From assembly GCA_964617625.1 (NCBI GenBank), contig CAZTZL010000039.1, positions 1 to 27,531 of the forward strand: a stretch of 27,531 bases of DNA, written 5' to 3'. Each line of letters begins with the position of its first letter. Position 1 is the stretch's first letter. The position numbers were made by a program, and so were the translations under genes. Shown here in pieces: positions 8,701-16,004 of this stretch. The notes under the pieces were generated by a model. That model made no database searches, was not told the DNA's origin, and worked only from the letters and a program-made list of their open reading frames with translations. This DNA comes from CAZTZL01 sp964617625 (GTDB lineage Bacteria; Zhuqueibacterota; QNDG01; DSAB01).

Positions 8701-9092
8701 AAACACTCGAAAAATTCGGAGACCGTTCGGATGTAGCCGGAAATCTCGATAATCTCGCGAAAGAGATGGAAGAAGTGATTGAAACTCTCAAAACGGAAGG
8801 AGCATCACAGGAGACTGTCCACCGCCAGGAGCAGATTCTTTCCCGTCTGCTTGACGCCCAACGTTCCGTGACGCGGAGGGATTACAGCCGAAAGCGTGAA
8901 GCCAGGTCCGGCCAGGATATTTTTCGTCAGAGCCCGGAGGACAATGTTTACAAGACTTCAGAGGTCCTGGACCGTCTCCGGCGGGATATTTTGAGAATCG
9001 GAAAAGAGGGGTATACCAAAGATTATCAGGCATTGATACGCAGTTATTTCGAAGCATTGATGCAGGTGGAATCGGAAAAGGTAAAACAATGA
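5727..9092 (+). CDS. DUF4175-like large membrane protein with Met/Gln-rich coiled coils
   Basis: A 1121-aa protein with three predicted membrane helices (about residues 26-50, 61-82 and 163-181). The segment after the third is probably periplasmic: a beta-rich region (about 195-530) with a TPPEYAKMG motif near residue 298, resembling the Ig-like part of DUF4175 proteins. From about 535 to 1060 it is almost continuous coiled coil rich in Glu, Lys, Gln and Met, including 12 Met in 46 residues at 728-773 and an MGMQQMMINRQMM block near 948. The C-terminus has a conserved-looking YKTSEVLDRLRRDILRIGKEGYTKDYQALIRSYFEALM segment (listed here as a region, about 1065-1115). The arrangement suggests a scaffold or tether in the cell envelope. 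It overlaps the next gene by 4 nt (ATGA). Biochemical function is unknown. Confidence 0.8.
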   Translation: MSNHQENQYQSIKNQLHRFRQYGKTVLIWEGVFTFLLLFFIAGSGLLLTEAMLRMKPDIRSILIVGFIAFGIYGFIMWIGRPVYSFLFQKNVPDDIRLALRIGQIFPDIKDRLGDAIQVFESRGNETDRTSPELAEAALQSSWNSIRNIDFRQAVSKEKQNRMLQLLGIVLGAVLICFVISPGRLSDAVYHLMHPRQEFASPLPYKLKVFPGNIRLVQGEDVRISVQCEGPVPEMLKLVILEKEQVVIEKDLTFPYEYDLRNLRNSVDYYVQTDRFKTSDYRIDVIQRPTVRILQLRLTPPEYAKMGTIIPESNTGNIEVLKGTRVTVAVDANKSLKEAEIIFENQPQIQMQISGQKATSGFTVRKEDKYYILLKDTLDLTDENPIPYFITIKPDYPPIARIQSPEKHIDLDKSMCVPLTLEAEDDFGISKSRLIYWKKTDDGKESIRPDTGYVPLILPPDAPARVLLDTLWDLGTLELFPEDVVAYLYEVFDNDAVSGPKSGRSSILTLRFPSIYEIYKEVENEQANQTDALSEISKESQSLKDELEHISEELKSGEKLEWEDRKNIEQMTDKQQQMAQKVQQLKEDIDKLIDRMEKNDMLSLETLEKYQELQKMYEEIATPELLESMKKMQEALSQVSEEALKKAMENFQFSQEDFLKSIERTLSLLKRIQIEQKMDEMIRRIDDLMERQDDVNQQVEKAKPPEMDNLTSTEEGIKKDTEALRKEMQNLMQKMETLSDMPMSSMESAMQTMENENLTGQIGQMQAMMQNMQSQNAGSQGAEIKRTMSTLSNQLREAQKEMQSRQKKEVMEKLRKSSFQLLQLSRDQEMLMESTKSGKTDRNEASKTQLSLIEGLSQVADSLYELSQKTFSITPETGKAIGKAHASMAQALQKMTESGDNPSVSDQQSGAMGGLNEAVMAIQESMDALASGGSGLGMEQFFLSLEQMGMQQMMINRQMMDLLQQGRLSLEQQAAMSRIAAEQAAVKKMLEETLEKFGDRSDVAGNLDNLAKEMEEVIETLKTEGASQETVHRQEQILSRLLDAQRSVTRRDYSRKREARSGQDIFRQSPEDNVYKTSEVLDRLRRDILRIGKEGYTKDYQALIRSYFEALMQVESEKVKQ

Positions 9093-10918
9093 ACAGCAGA
9101 ATAGGGATCAATATTTTTATTCCGATTCTTTTCTCCCTTTTATTTATGGCTCCGCGGTACAGCTCTGCACAACAAGTTGAACAACAGCTGCGACTCGCCA
9201 AAGAGCTGGAAAATTCGGAGCAGTGGGAAGAGGCAAAGAATGTTTATGAAACACTCTATGCCCGATCTCCGGACCGGATTGATGTCTTTTATTCCTATAA
9301 AGATTTTTGTTTGAGAACGAAAGATTATAACCGGGCGCTCGACCTGCTTGCGGACTGGCAAAAGAAACTGCCCGGTGACGGGAAACTGCTTATATCGGAA
9401 GCTGAAATATATGCAAAAATGGGAGACCGTGAAAAGGCGGTACAACAATGGGGAAAAGCTGTGGAACAAAACCCGAACGATCTGGCTACCTATGCAAATG
9501 TTGCGGCTTCCATGACCCGGGAGCAGTATTTTAATGAAGCCGAAAAGATCTATTTGCTAGGCAGAAAGCGACTCGGCAATGAAACGCTTTTTGCCCTGAA
9601 CCTCGCTAATCTCTATGCTGTTCAAATCGAATACGGAAAGGCCGCTTCCGAACTGATCGTCCATCTTCTGCTTTATCCCGGCCAGGCCCCTTATATCGAA
9701 AGCCAGTTGTACAAATATCCCGGGACGAACAAAGTCTATCGCGAGGTTCGGGAAGAGTTTGAAAAGGCCATTCGTGCCAATCCCAAAAATCTCGATCTTA
9801 GAATCGTGCTCATCGATTATCATCTCCGCGGGGAAGCGTATGAGGAAGCGCTTCGGGAAGCCCTGACACTTGAATCACTCGAAAGTCCTGCAAAACGAGG
9901 CGAAACACTGTTTGAGTTTGGACAGAAAGCATTCCGGGCCGGAGCTGCTCATTATGCAGAATTGGCCTATCAGAACATTATCGAAAGATATCCGAATTTC
10001 ACCCTGAAAGACCGTGTTCTGGAAGGGCTCGCCCAATCCTACGAAGCACAGGGTAATCTGAACCGTTCGGTTGAGATATACCGGTGCCTTGCCATGGAAT
10101 ATCCCAAAAGCGATTTGGCCCGGCAGGCGCTTTATCAGATCGGGCTTATTCAAAAAAACGGCCTTTTCCATTTTTCGGATGCGGAAGAAACCTTTCAATT
10201 CATTATCGGGAAATGGCCGAATTCGCCCGAATCTGTCGATAGTGAACTGCAGCTTGGCGAATGCTTGATCGCGAACGGAAAGTTAGATGAAGCCGGACAA
10301 CTTTTTCAAAAAATAATCGAACACGAAGAGGAAAAACACAGCGCTCTATGGATTCGTGCCTTGATCAGCCGTTCCGAGATCCTCTATTTCATGGGGGACT
10401 TTGAAAAGGCCGTTTCCGAACTGGACAAGCTTTCAGCAAAAACAGTGACGGGAGACGGGGCGCAGGAACCACGCCTTAATGATGGATTGGAGCTCCGGAT
10501 GTTTTTAAAAGCGTACAGTAGAACAAATCGGCAATCTCTGGCTCTTTTCTCCCGCAGTCAATATTTAATCAAACAGAGAAAACTGAACAGGGCAGACGCT
10601 GTTCTGGATAGTCTTATTGCCGGACAGCCGGAAGATCCTTTGATTCCTTACGCGCTGGATCAAAAAGGAGATTTGGCCATTGAAATGAATCTTCTTAAAA
10701 CCGGCCTGGCCAGTTTCAACACGTTTCTTGTCCGTTTCCCGGAACACTTTCTTGCGGACCGGGCTCTGGAGAGATCGGGGTGGATCATGGAAAAGGAAGG
10801 AAATAAAAAAGAGGCGTTCCTGAGATATGAAAGGCTGTTGACGCAATATCCGTACAGTCTTCTCAGGGATGAGGTTCGGGAACGCATCCGCCGGCTCGAA
10901 AAAGAGGTGAAATTGTGA
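9089..10918 (+). CDS. Exported tetratricopeptide-repeat protein
   Basis: A 609-aa protein with a clear signal peptide (hydrophobic IFIPILFSLLFMAP, probable cleavage after Ala27 in SSAQQ). The rest is mostly TPR/SEL1-like helical hairpins. Recognisable units include those around WEEAKNVYETLYARSPD, AVQQWGKAVEQNPNDLATYANV, YQNIIERYPNFTLKDRVLEGLAQSYEAQGNL and a C-terminal FLRYERLLTQYPYSLLRDEVRERI segment similar to BamD/YbgF-type TPRs. It probably serves as a periplasmic protein-interaction scaffold. The ATG overlaps the DUF4175-like stop by 4 nt, and its own end overlaps the next gene by 4 nt. This coupling implies that the three products are needed in similar amounts and perhaps in one complex. 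Confidence 0.85.
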   Translation: MNSRIGINIFIPILFSLLFMAPRYSSAQQVEQQLRLAKELENSEQWEEAKNVYETLYARSPDRIDVFYSYKDFCLRTKDYNRALDLLADWQKKLPGDGKLLISEAEIYAKMGDREKAVQQWGKAVEQNPNDLATYANVAASMTREQYFNEAEKIYLLGRKRLGNETLFALNLANLYAVQIEYGKAASELIVHLLLYPGQAPYIESQLYKYPGTNKVYREVREEFEKAIRANPKNLDLRIVLIDYHLRGEAYEEALREALTLESLESPAKRGETLFEFGQKAFRAGAAHYAELAYQNIIERYPNFTLKDRVLEGLAQSYEAQGNLNRSVEIYRCLAMEYPKSDLARQALYQIGLIQKNGLFHFSDAEETFQFIIGKWPNSPESVDSELQLGECLIANGKLDEAGQLFQKIIEHEEEKHSALWIRALISRSEILYFMGDFEKAVSELDKLSAKTVTGDGAQEPRLNDGLELRMFLKAYSRTNRQSLALFSRSQYLIKQRKLNRADAVLDSLIAGQPEDPLIPYALDQKGDLAIEMNLLKTGLASFNTFLVRFPEHFLADRALERSGWIMEKEGNKKEAFLRYERLLTQYPYSLLRDEVRERIRRLEKEVKL

Positions 10919-12180
10919 GAAGAATATACAAATGGATGCTGTTAATCTGTTTCGTGCATGTCCCGTTTTTATGGAGTCAACAGTTTCTTATTCCTATGGA
11001 TTTGAGCCAGACAGATCATTTGAAGGCCTACGGGATTGCATACCGGGCACTCGAAAAAAATATCAATGTGGAGTGGCTGCTCAATTACCGGGGTGGTTCG
11101 TTTTTAATGCAGACGGATAACTCGATCCTCCGCCAGTGCCGGATCCGGGGAGTCAGGTTCGAAATGGTTGACGGAACGACTGTGGCTTCCATTTATCACA
11201 TCATCGATGAAAATAACATGGAAGTTATTCTGCTTGAGAAAGCCCCCAATGTGGCTGTCTATACGCCTCCCAACAAGCAGCCCTGGGATGACGCCGTGAC
11301 ATTGGCCCTTACGTATGCCGAGATTCCCTACAAAACACTCTGGGACGAGGAGGTGCTTCACGGAAAATTGGAGCGATATGATTGGCTGCACCTTCATCAC
11401 GAAGATTTTACGGGGCAGTACGGCAAGTTCTATGGAAGCTACCGAAATGCACAGTGGTACATTGACCAGCAGCAGTTTTTTGAATCCGAAGCCCGCCGGC
11501 TGGGATTTGACAAAGTTTCCGAATTGAAGTTAGCTGTCGCAAAAACGATTCGATCTTTTGTTTTCAAAGGTGGATTCTTATTTGCGATGTGTTCCGCCAC
11601 AGATTCGTACGACATCACCCTGGCGGCAGAAGGCACGGATATTTGCCAGGCCGTATTTGACGGTGATCCGGTCGATCCCGATTATGAAAAGAAACTCGAT
11701 TATAATCGATGTTTTGCTTTCACCGGTTTCAAACTCTATACCGATCCGATGATATATGAATTTTCGGATATCGACACGACACCGCTGGACCGGACTTTGG
11801 CGCGTCAGGCGCAAGAGGATTATTTTACCCTGTTTGAATTTTCGGCCAAGTATGATCCGGTACCCACCATGCTGACTCAGGATCACGTTTCCGTGATTCA
11901 CAATTTTATGGGGCAAACGACGGGATTTCATAAACGATTGATTAAAAAATCCGTTATTATCATGGCAGAAAAAGTTGACGCCGATGAGGTAAAGTACATT
12001 CACGGAAACATCGGTAAAGGCACGTTCACTTTTTTAGGCGGCCACGATCCCGAAGATTATCAGCATTTTGTCGGTGATCCGCCAACGGATCTCGCTTTAC
12101 ATAAAAACTCTCCCGGCTATCGTCTCATTTTGAATAACATCCTTTTTCCTGCGGCAAAGAAGAAGAAGCAGAAAACGTGA
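10915..12180 (+). CDS. Exported protein of the family mislabelled 'asparagine synthetase B'
   Basis: A 421-aa protein with a signal peptide (residues 1 to about 21, WMLLICFVHVPFLWS). The mature chain starts with LIPMDLSQTDHLKAYGIAYRAL and contains WLLNYRGGSFL (54-64), APNVAVYTPPNKQPWDDAVTLALTYAEIPY (about 110-139), LHLHHEDFTGQYGKFY (158-172), GGFLFAMCSATDS with Cys226 (219-231) and LGGHDPEDYQH (374-384). I recall this family being annotated as asparagine synthetase B in FCB genomes. The chain lacks both an N-terminal nucleophile Cys2 and an SGGxDS ATP-pyrophosphatase loop, so the name is not supported. The GGFLFAMC elbow and a later conserved His-Asp suggest a ThuA/class I amidotransferase-like fold (inference). 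The start is GTG, overlapping the TPR stop by 4 nt. It ends the envelope operon. Confidence 0.8.
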   Translation: MRRIYKWMLLICFVHVPFLWSQQFLIPMDLSQTDHLKAYGIAYRALEKNINVEWLLNYRGGSFLMQTDNSILRQCRIRGVRFEMVDGTTVASIYHIIDENNMEVILLEKAPNVAVYTPPNKQPWDDAVTLALTYAEIPYKTLWDEEVLHGKLERYDWLHLHHEDFTGQYGKFYGSYRNAQWYIDQQQFFESEARRLGFDKVSELKLAVAKTIRSFVFKGGFLFAMCSATDSYDITLAAEGTDICQAVFDGDPVDPDYEKKLDYNRCFAFTGFKLYTDPMIYEFSDIDTTPLDRTLARQAQEDYFTLFEFSAKYDPVPTMLTQDHVSVIHNFMGQTTGFHKRLIKKSVIIMAEKVDADEVKYIHGNIGKGTFTFLGGHDPEDYQHFVGDPPTDLALHKNSPGYRLILNNILFPAAKKKKQKT

Positions 12181-12254
12181 CTTAATATTACTCATGATAA
12201 AAAGCTTGAAAAAATAGTTTGCATCCCAAATTTCACCTGATTATATTTTTAATC

Positions 12255-12653
12255 ATGTTCAAGGAAATCAGCGTACCCACACATTCGCGTACCGAATTCA
12301 TCATTGTAGATCAGAACGTGCATGAAGTGCTGCAGGAAAGCGGTATTCAGGAAGGGATCTGCCATCTCTGGGTTCCACATACCACGGCTGCAGTGACGAT
12401 CAACGAAAATGCAGATCATTCAGTGGTCCGGGATATACTTTACGAGATCGAAAAAATCATCCCGTTTCAGGATCATTATCATCATATTGAAGGTAATTCG
12501 GCCGCACATATCAAATCCAGTCTTTTTGGTCCCTCTTTGAGTCTGATCGTAAACGGAGGCAATTTAGTTCTGGGTACCTGGCAGTCGATCTATTTCTGTG
12601 AATTTGACGGCCCCCGGAATAGACGGATGATCGTAAAAATCACGGAGGGGTAG
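12255..12653 (+). CDS. yjbQ: YjbQ family protein (UPF0047; secondary thiamin-phosphate synthase type)
   Basis: 132 aa from the ATG at 12255, which matches the usual family length of 130-140. An upstream TTG at 12219 would add 12 hydrophobic residues with no ribosome-binding site, so it is disfavoured. Family motifs include HLWVPHTTAAVTINENAD, the His-rich YHHIEGNSAAHIKSSL segment, and LVLGTWQSIYFCEFDGPRNRR, with conserved His, Asn and Glu residues. The E. coli homologue has weak thiamin-phosphate synthase activity, though the true role of UPF0047 is debated. It abuts thiL exactly (stop at 12651-12653, GTG at 12654). That link with thiamin-monophosphate kinase supports a thiamin-related role here. 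Confidence 0.9.
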   Translation: MFKEISVPTHSRTEFIIVDQNVHEVLQESGIQEGICHLWVPHTTAAVTINENADHSVVRDILYEIEKIIPFQDHYHHIEGNSAAHIKSSLFGPSLSLIVNGGNLVLGTWQSIYFCEFDGPRNRRMIVKITEG

Positions 12654-13655
12654 GTGCAACTCTCTCAGACAGGGGAGTTCGGACTGATCAAACGGATCTG
12701 CCGGATCGTCGAGAGCCAATCGGATGAGATCGTTTTGGGAATCGGCGACGATGCAGCCGTGATCCGTCCGAAAACCGGTTCCTGCCTGGTTCTGACCACG
12801 GACGCTCTGGTTGAAGGAGTCCATTTCGATTTACGGTATACGCCTTTTGATGCACTCGGATGGAAAGCGCTCGCCGTCAATTTGAGTGATGTGGCCGCTG
12901 TAGGAGGTGTTCCTGCTTATGCATTAATCTCTCTCGCTCTGCCGGATAAGTGGACTGTCGAAAATGTGGAATCTTTCTATCGCGGATTAAAACACTGCGG
13001 CAAGGTATATAACACTAAAATTACCGGGGGAGATACGACGCGGTCGGGTAGCAAAGGATTTATTTCAATCAGCGTAATCGGGTATGTGAATGAAAATTTA
13101 ATTAAGAGACGTTCCGGAGCGAAGGAAGGGGATTTGATCTGTGTCACCGGAACACTTGGCGGTGCTCGCGCAGGTTTCGAAGCACTGAGGGAAGGTCAGG
13201 ATAAAAATTTGTTTAAGAAATCGATCCGCCGTTTTTTAAAACCAGCACCAAGAATCCTGGAAGCGGGGAAACTGATCCGTGAACTGCCTGTCTCCTCCAT
13301 GATCGATATCAGTGATGGTCTGGCTTCGGATGCAAGACATCTCTGCGAACAAAGCGGATTGGGATGTATTCTTTGGGAAGAGGCGCTTCCGCTTCACCCG
13401 GATTTAAAAGTGTGGGAGGAAAAAATGGGAACATCCCCGACCCGTTTTGCTTTGACGAGCGGTGAAGAATATGAACTGCTTTTTACAGTAAATCAAGATC
13501 GATTTGATTCGTGGATCAATCACAGTCAAGGAGAGAAGCGGGTTCCTGTTACAGTAATTGGTGAAATAGTTCACAAGAAAAAAGGGATCAGGATCAAACG
13601 CGGGGAAAAAAACGTTTCGTTTTCTGAAAAAGGATGGGATCACTTTCAAAAATGA
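12654..13655 (+). CDS. thiL: Thiamine-monophosphate kinase
   Basis: ATP-dependent phosphorylation of thiamin monophosphate to the cofactor thiamin diphosphate. The AIRS/PurM-type fold is shown by GIGDDAAV (29-36), TTDALVEGVHF (48-58), GWKALAVNLSDVAAVGG (69-85), ITGGDTTRS in the middle, and MIDISDGLASD later. Length 333 aa is typical (about 310-340). The GTG start is contiguous with the yjbQ stop, implying translational coupling. The stop overlaps the probable start of the next gene. Confidence 0.95.
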   Translation: MQLSQTGEFGLIKRICRIVESQSDEIVLGIGDDAAVIRPKTGSCLVLTTDALVEGVHFDLRYTPFDALGWKALAVNLSDVAAVGGVPAYALISLALPDKWTVENVESFYRGLKHCGKVYNTKITGGDTTRSGSKGFISISVIGYVNENLIKRRSGAKEGDLICVTGTLGGARAGFEALREGQDKNLFKKSIRRFLKPAPRILEAGKLIRELPVSSMIDISDGLASDARHLCEQSGLGCILWEEALPLHPDLKVWEEKMGTSPTRFALTSGEEYELLFTVNQDRFDSWINHSQGEKRVPVTVIGEIVHKKKGIRIKRGEKNVSFSEKGWDHFQK

Positions 13656-14419
13656 ATCCACTATCGTTCCTGCCCAAAAAGAAATCCACTCCTGTGATTC
13701 CCTATTCCGCCATCGCATCGGGGTACGACGATCTCATGTCCCACGTCGATTATCGGTCGTGGGCCGGGTATCTCGATAAGCTGATCAAATGTTTCGGAAA
13801 AGCAGGGAATCGTATTGTTGATAGCTGTTGCGGCACGGGAAAATTGATGTTTGAATTGTCCCAAAAAGGATATGCGGTCTGCGGTTTTGATCTTTCTTCT
13901 GAGATGATTCGTCAGTCGGGTGGAAACGGTGAATTTTTGCTCTGGCAGGGGGATCTGAAAAATTTATCCCTGAAACCGGGTTGGGATGTGTTTCTCTGTC
14001 TCTATGATTCGGTTCAATATTTATCTTCTACGGATCTCGATTCCGTTTTCAATGAAGTAATCCAGTGTTTGACACCGGACGGATTGTTCATTTTTGATAT
14101 CGTTACGGAACACCATGTATTAAAATACTGGGCGGATTATGCGGAGGCCATGCATTTTCGGAATCAGGAGATTATGCGCCGGTCCTGGTACGATAAAACG
14201 AAAAAGATACTGCACACTGTTTTTGAAGTTACAGAAAGCGGAGATCACACAGTTTGTCAGGAACATCATCAACAGAGCATTTTTACTCTGTCCGAGATCG
14301 AAGAATGTGTTCAACGAAGCAGGTTTATCCATATGGGCAAATTTGAAGATTTCAGTTTCCAGCCGGGGCAAAACAGATCAGACCGGATTCATTTTGTCTT
14401 GAGAAAGGAGTCTTTTTGA
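13652..14419 (+). CDS. Class I SAM-dependent methyltransferase
   Basis: Rossmann-type methyltransferase of about 255 aa. Motif I reads IVDSCCGTGKL, followed by GFDLSSEMIRQ and the acidic loop LCLYDSVQYL, with the FDIVTEHHVLKYW segment typical of small-molecule methyltransferases. The substrate cannot be assigned. The ATG at 13652 overlaps the thiL stop by 4 nt (ATGA) and has GGATGGGA upstream. An alternative ATG at 13634 would add six residues. The C-terminus overlaps the TTG start of ftsE. Position between thiL and ftsE suggests cotranscription but not a specific function. Confidence 0.85.
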   Translation: MNPLSFLPKKKSTPVIPYSAIASGYDDLMSHVDYRSWAGYLDKLIKCFGKAGNRIVDSCCGTGKLMFELSQKGYAVCGFDLSSEMIRQSGGNGEFLLWQGDLKNLSLKPGWDVFLCLYDSVQYLSSTDLDSVFNEVIQCLTPDGLFIFDIVTEHHVLKYWADYAEAMHFRNQEIMRRSWYDKTKKILHTVFEVTESGDHTVCQEHHQQSIFTLSEIEECVQRSRFIHMGKFEDFSFQPGQNRSDRIHFVLRKESF

Positions 14420-15066
14420 TCTATTTGACAGATGTCTGGTACCGCGTTGCAAAAAATCAGATTCTCTCGGGCGTAAATTTTCATGTGGGTTCGGGTGAGT
14501 TTGCCTGCATTGTCGGCCCCAGCGGGGCGGGTAAAAGTACGGTCCTCAAACTGATTCACATGCAAATCTTCCCGACCCGCGGCAAACTTGTTGTTGCTGA
14601 TTACGATGTCAAGGAAATCCGTCTCAGTGAGATTCCCTATTTCCGAAGAAAAGTGGGTGTCGTGTTTCAGGATTTCAAACTGCTGGAAGACAGGGATGTT
14701 TTTGAGAATGTAGCGTTCGCTCTTTGGGCAACCGGCGTTCGTAGAAAACTGATTAAACGCCGTGTTTTTCAGGTGCTTGCCGAGGTCGGTCTGAGCCATA
14801 AAAGATATGCGATGATACCGGAACTGTCCGGGGGAGAACAGCAGCGCGTGGCAATTGCCCGTGCTTTGGCAAACGAACCGTTTGTGCTCTTAGCTGATGA
14901 ACCCACCGGGAATCTGGATGCGGAAGCATCGGAAGATATTCTTAAACTTCTTCAGCGGATTAACAGAAAAGGCATGGCAATTCTCATGGCGACACACAAA
15001 GAGGATATTTTCGGCCAGATGCCGGTCAAGGTGATTCGTATTCGGGAAGGGAAAATTGTACCATGA
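14416..15066 (+). CDS. ftsE: Cell division ATP-binding protein FtsE
   Basis: ABC-type ATPase that pairs with FtsX at the division septum to drive periplasmic peptidoglycan hydrolase activation. Walker A is GPSGAGKST (34-42), the Q-loop is VVFQDFKLL (82-90), the signature is LSGGEQQRVAIARAL (137-151) and Walker B is VLLADEPTGNLD (157-168). The DFKLLEDRDVFENVAF stretch is diagnostic for FtsE rather than LolD. Length 216 aa is typical (about 220). The TTG start has AAAGGAG 5 nt upstream and overlaps the methyltransferase TGA. The ATGA overlap with ftsX confirms the pairing. Confidence 0.95.
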   Translation: MIYLTDVWYRVAKNQILSGVNFHVGSGEFACIVGPSGAGKSTVLKLIHMQIFPTRGKLVVADYDVKEIRLSEIPYFRRKVGVVFQDFKLLEDRDVFENVAFALWATGVRRKLIKRRVFQVLAEVGLSHKRYAMIPELSGGEQQRVAIARALANEPFVLLADEPTGNLDAEASEDILKLLQRINRKGMAILMATHKEDIFGQMPVKVIRIREGKIVP

Positions 15067-15923
15067 GTATCAATCTAATTTACTCGTTCCGGGAGGGAAT
15101 GCTCGGATTGAAGCGCGCCCGCCTGGCAACCACGATTGCTATATCGACCGTTGCGATTACACTCACACTTCTTGGAATATTTATTGTCCTGACGGTTAAT
15201 GTTCAGCGAGTGATCGGACTGTTGAACGAACGGCTCAATGTGGAAATTTTTATTGATAATAGTCTCGATCCGCTTTCTATAAAGCTCCTGCAAAATAATG
15301 TGAGCAGTATCGAAGGCGTTGAAGATGTGACTTATATTTCAAAAGAAGAAGCATTGGAGAGATTCAGAGGTGAATTTGGCGAGGACCCGCTTGCCATACT
15401 GGGGGAAAACCCACTTCCCGCTTCCCTGCTGGTCAAAATTAAAAATGAATATAGAAATCCTGAAAAAATAGTCACTGTTGTTGAGAGTATAAAAGTATTA
15501 AAAGGAGTAGATGAAGTTATCTATCACGGCCGCTTGTTCCGGTTGATTCATCAATACAGCAAAGTGATTCTTGCAATCGATATCGGGCTTTTTTTTATTG
15601 TGCTTTTATCGGTCATTCTACTCGTTTCAAATACGTTGCGTTTAACAATATTGTCCCAGCAAAAAAACATACAGATCATGCAGCTGGTCGGAGCAACGAT
15701 CAATTTTGTCCGCAGACCCTATGTGGTTCAGGGTGTGTTTCAGGGATTTATAGGCGGAGTGATCAGCATGGGTATTGTCTGGGTGATCGTTCAGCTGATC
15801 CGATTCCGGTTTCCCCATCTCCTTGTTGTCCCTTTACATGTGCTGATTATGCCGCTTTTAATCGGAGTGCTGATCAGCTATTTGGGAAGTTTAATGGCGT
15901 TAAAAAGGTTTCTAAATGCGTGA
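15063..15923 (+). CDS. ftsX: Cell division protein FtsX
   Basis: Membrane partner of FtsE. Four membrane segments fit the family: about 22-46, 167-190, 222-247 and 255-280. A large extracytoplasmic loop lies between the first two (about 47-166), carrying VEIFIDNSLDPLSI and the ISKEEALERF segment common in FtsX. The family uses that loop to bind murein hydrolases or their activators (EnvC, PcsB, RipC types), and none is encoded nearby. Length 286 aa is typical. It overlaps ftsE by 4 nt. It ends the yjbQ-thiL-methyltransferase-ftsEX chain. Confidence 0.93.
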   Translation: MSINLIYSFREGMLGLKRARLATTIAISTVAITLTLLGIFIVLTVNVQRVIGLLNERLNVEIFIDNSLDPLSIKLLQNNVSSIEGVEDVTYISKEEALERFRGEFGEDPLAILGENPLPASLLVKIKNEYRNPEKIVTVVESIKVLKGVDEVIYHGRLFRLIHQYSKVILAIDIGLFFIVLLSVILLVSNTLRLTILSQQKNIQIMQLVGATINFVRRPYVVQGVFQGFIGGVISMGIVWVIVQLIRFRFPHLLVVPLHVLIMPLLIGVLISYLGSLMALKRFLNA

Positions 15924-15925
15924 TT

Positions 15926-15971
15926 TGTGTCGGATTTTTACCTTGACACATGATTAAAAAATGATTACCTT
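15926..15971 (+). promoter_or_regulatory. Putative hrcA promoter with overlapping inverted repeat
   Basis: TTGACA at 15943-15948 is a perfect -35. A 17-nt spacer leads to a weak -10 candidate (TACCTT, 15966-15971), with another AT-rich option just downstream (TATATC at 15971). An inverted repeat, TGTGTC (15926-15931) and GACACA (15945-15950), overlaps the -35 and could be an operator or a weak hairpin. The canonical CIRCE operator of HrcA (TTAGCACTC-N9-GAGTGCTAA) is not present here. Confidence 0.4.
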
Positions 15972-16004
15972 ATATCAAGTTTTGTATAGAGTAAGAGGGA
16001 TTTT

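Noticed and set aside
12219..12254. Upstream TTG start for yjbQ
   Set aside because: Adds a hydrophobic stretch absent from the family and has no ribosome-binding site.
12654..13655. TPP riboswitch upstream of the thiamin genes
   Set aside because: The gap before yjbQ is about 74 nt without a CTGAGA-type core, and thiL abuts yjbQ.
15924..16004. CIRCE operator upstream of hrcA
   Set aside because: Neither TTAGCACTC nor GAGTGCTAA is present; only a TGTGTC/GACACA repeat is seen.
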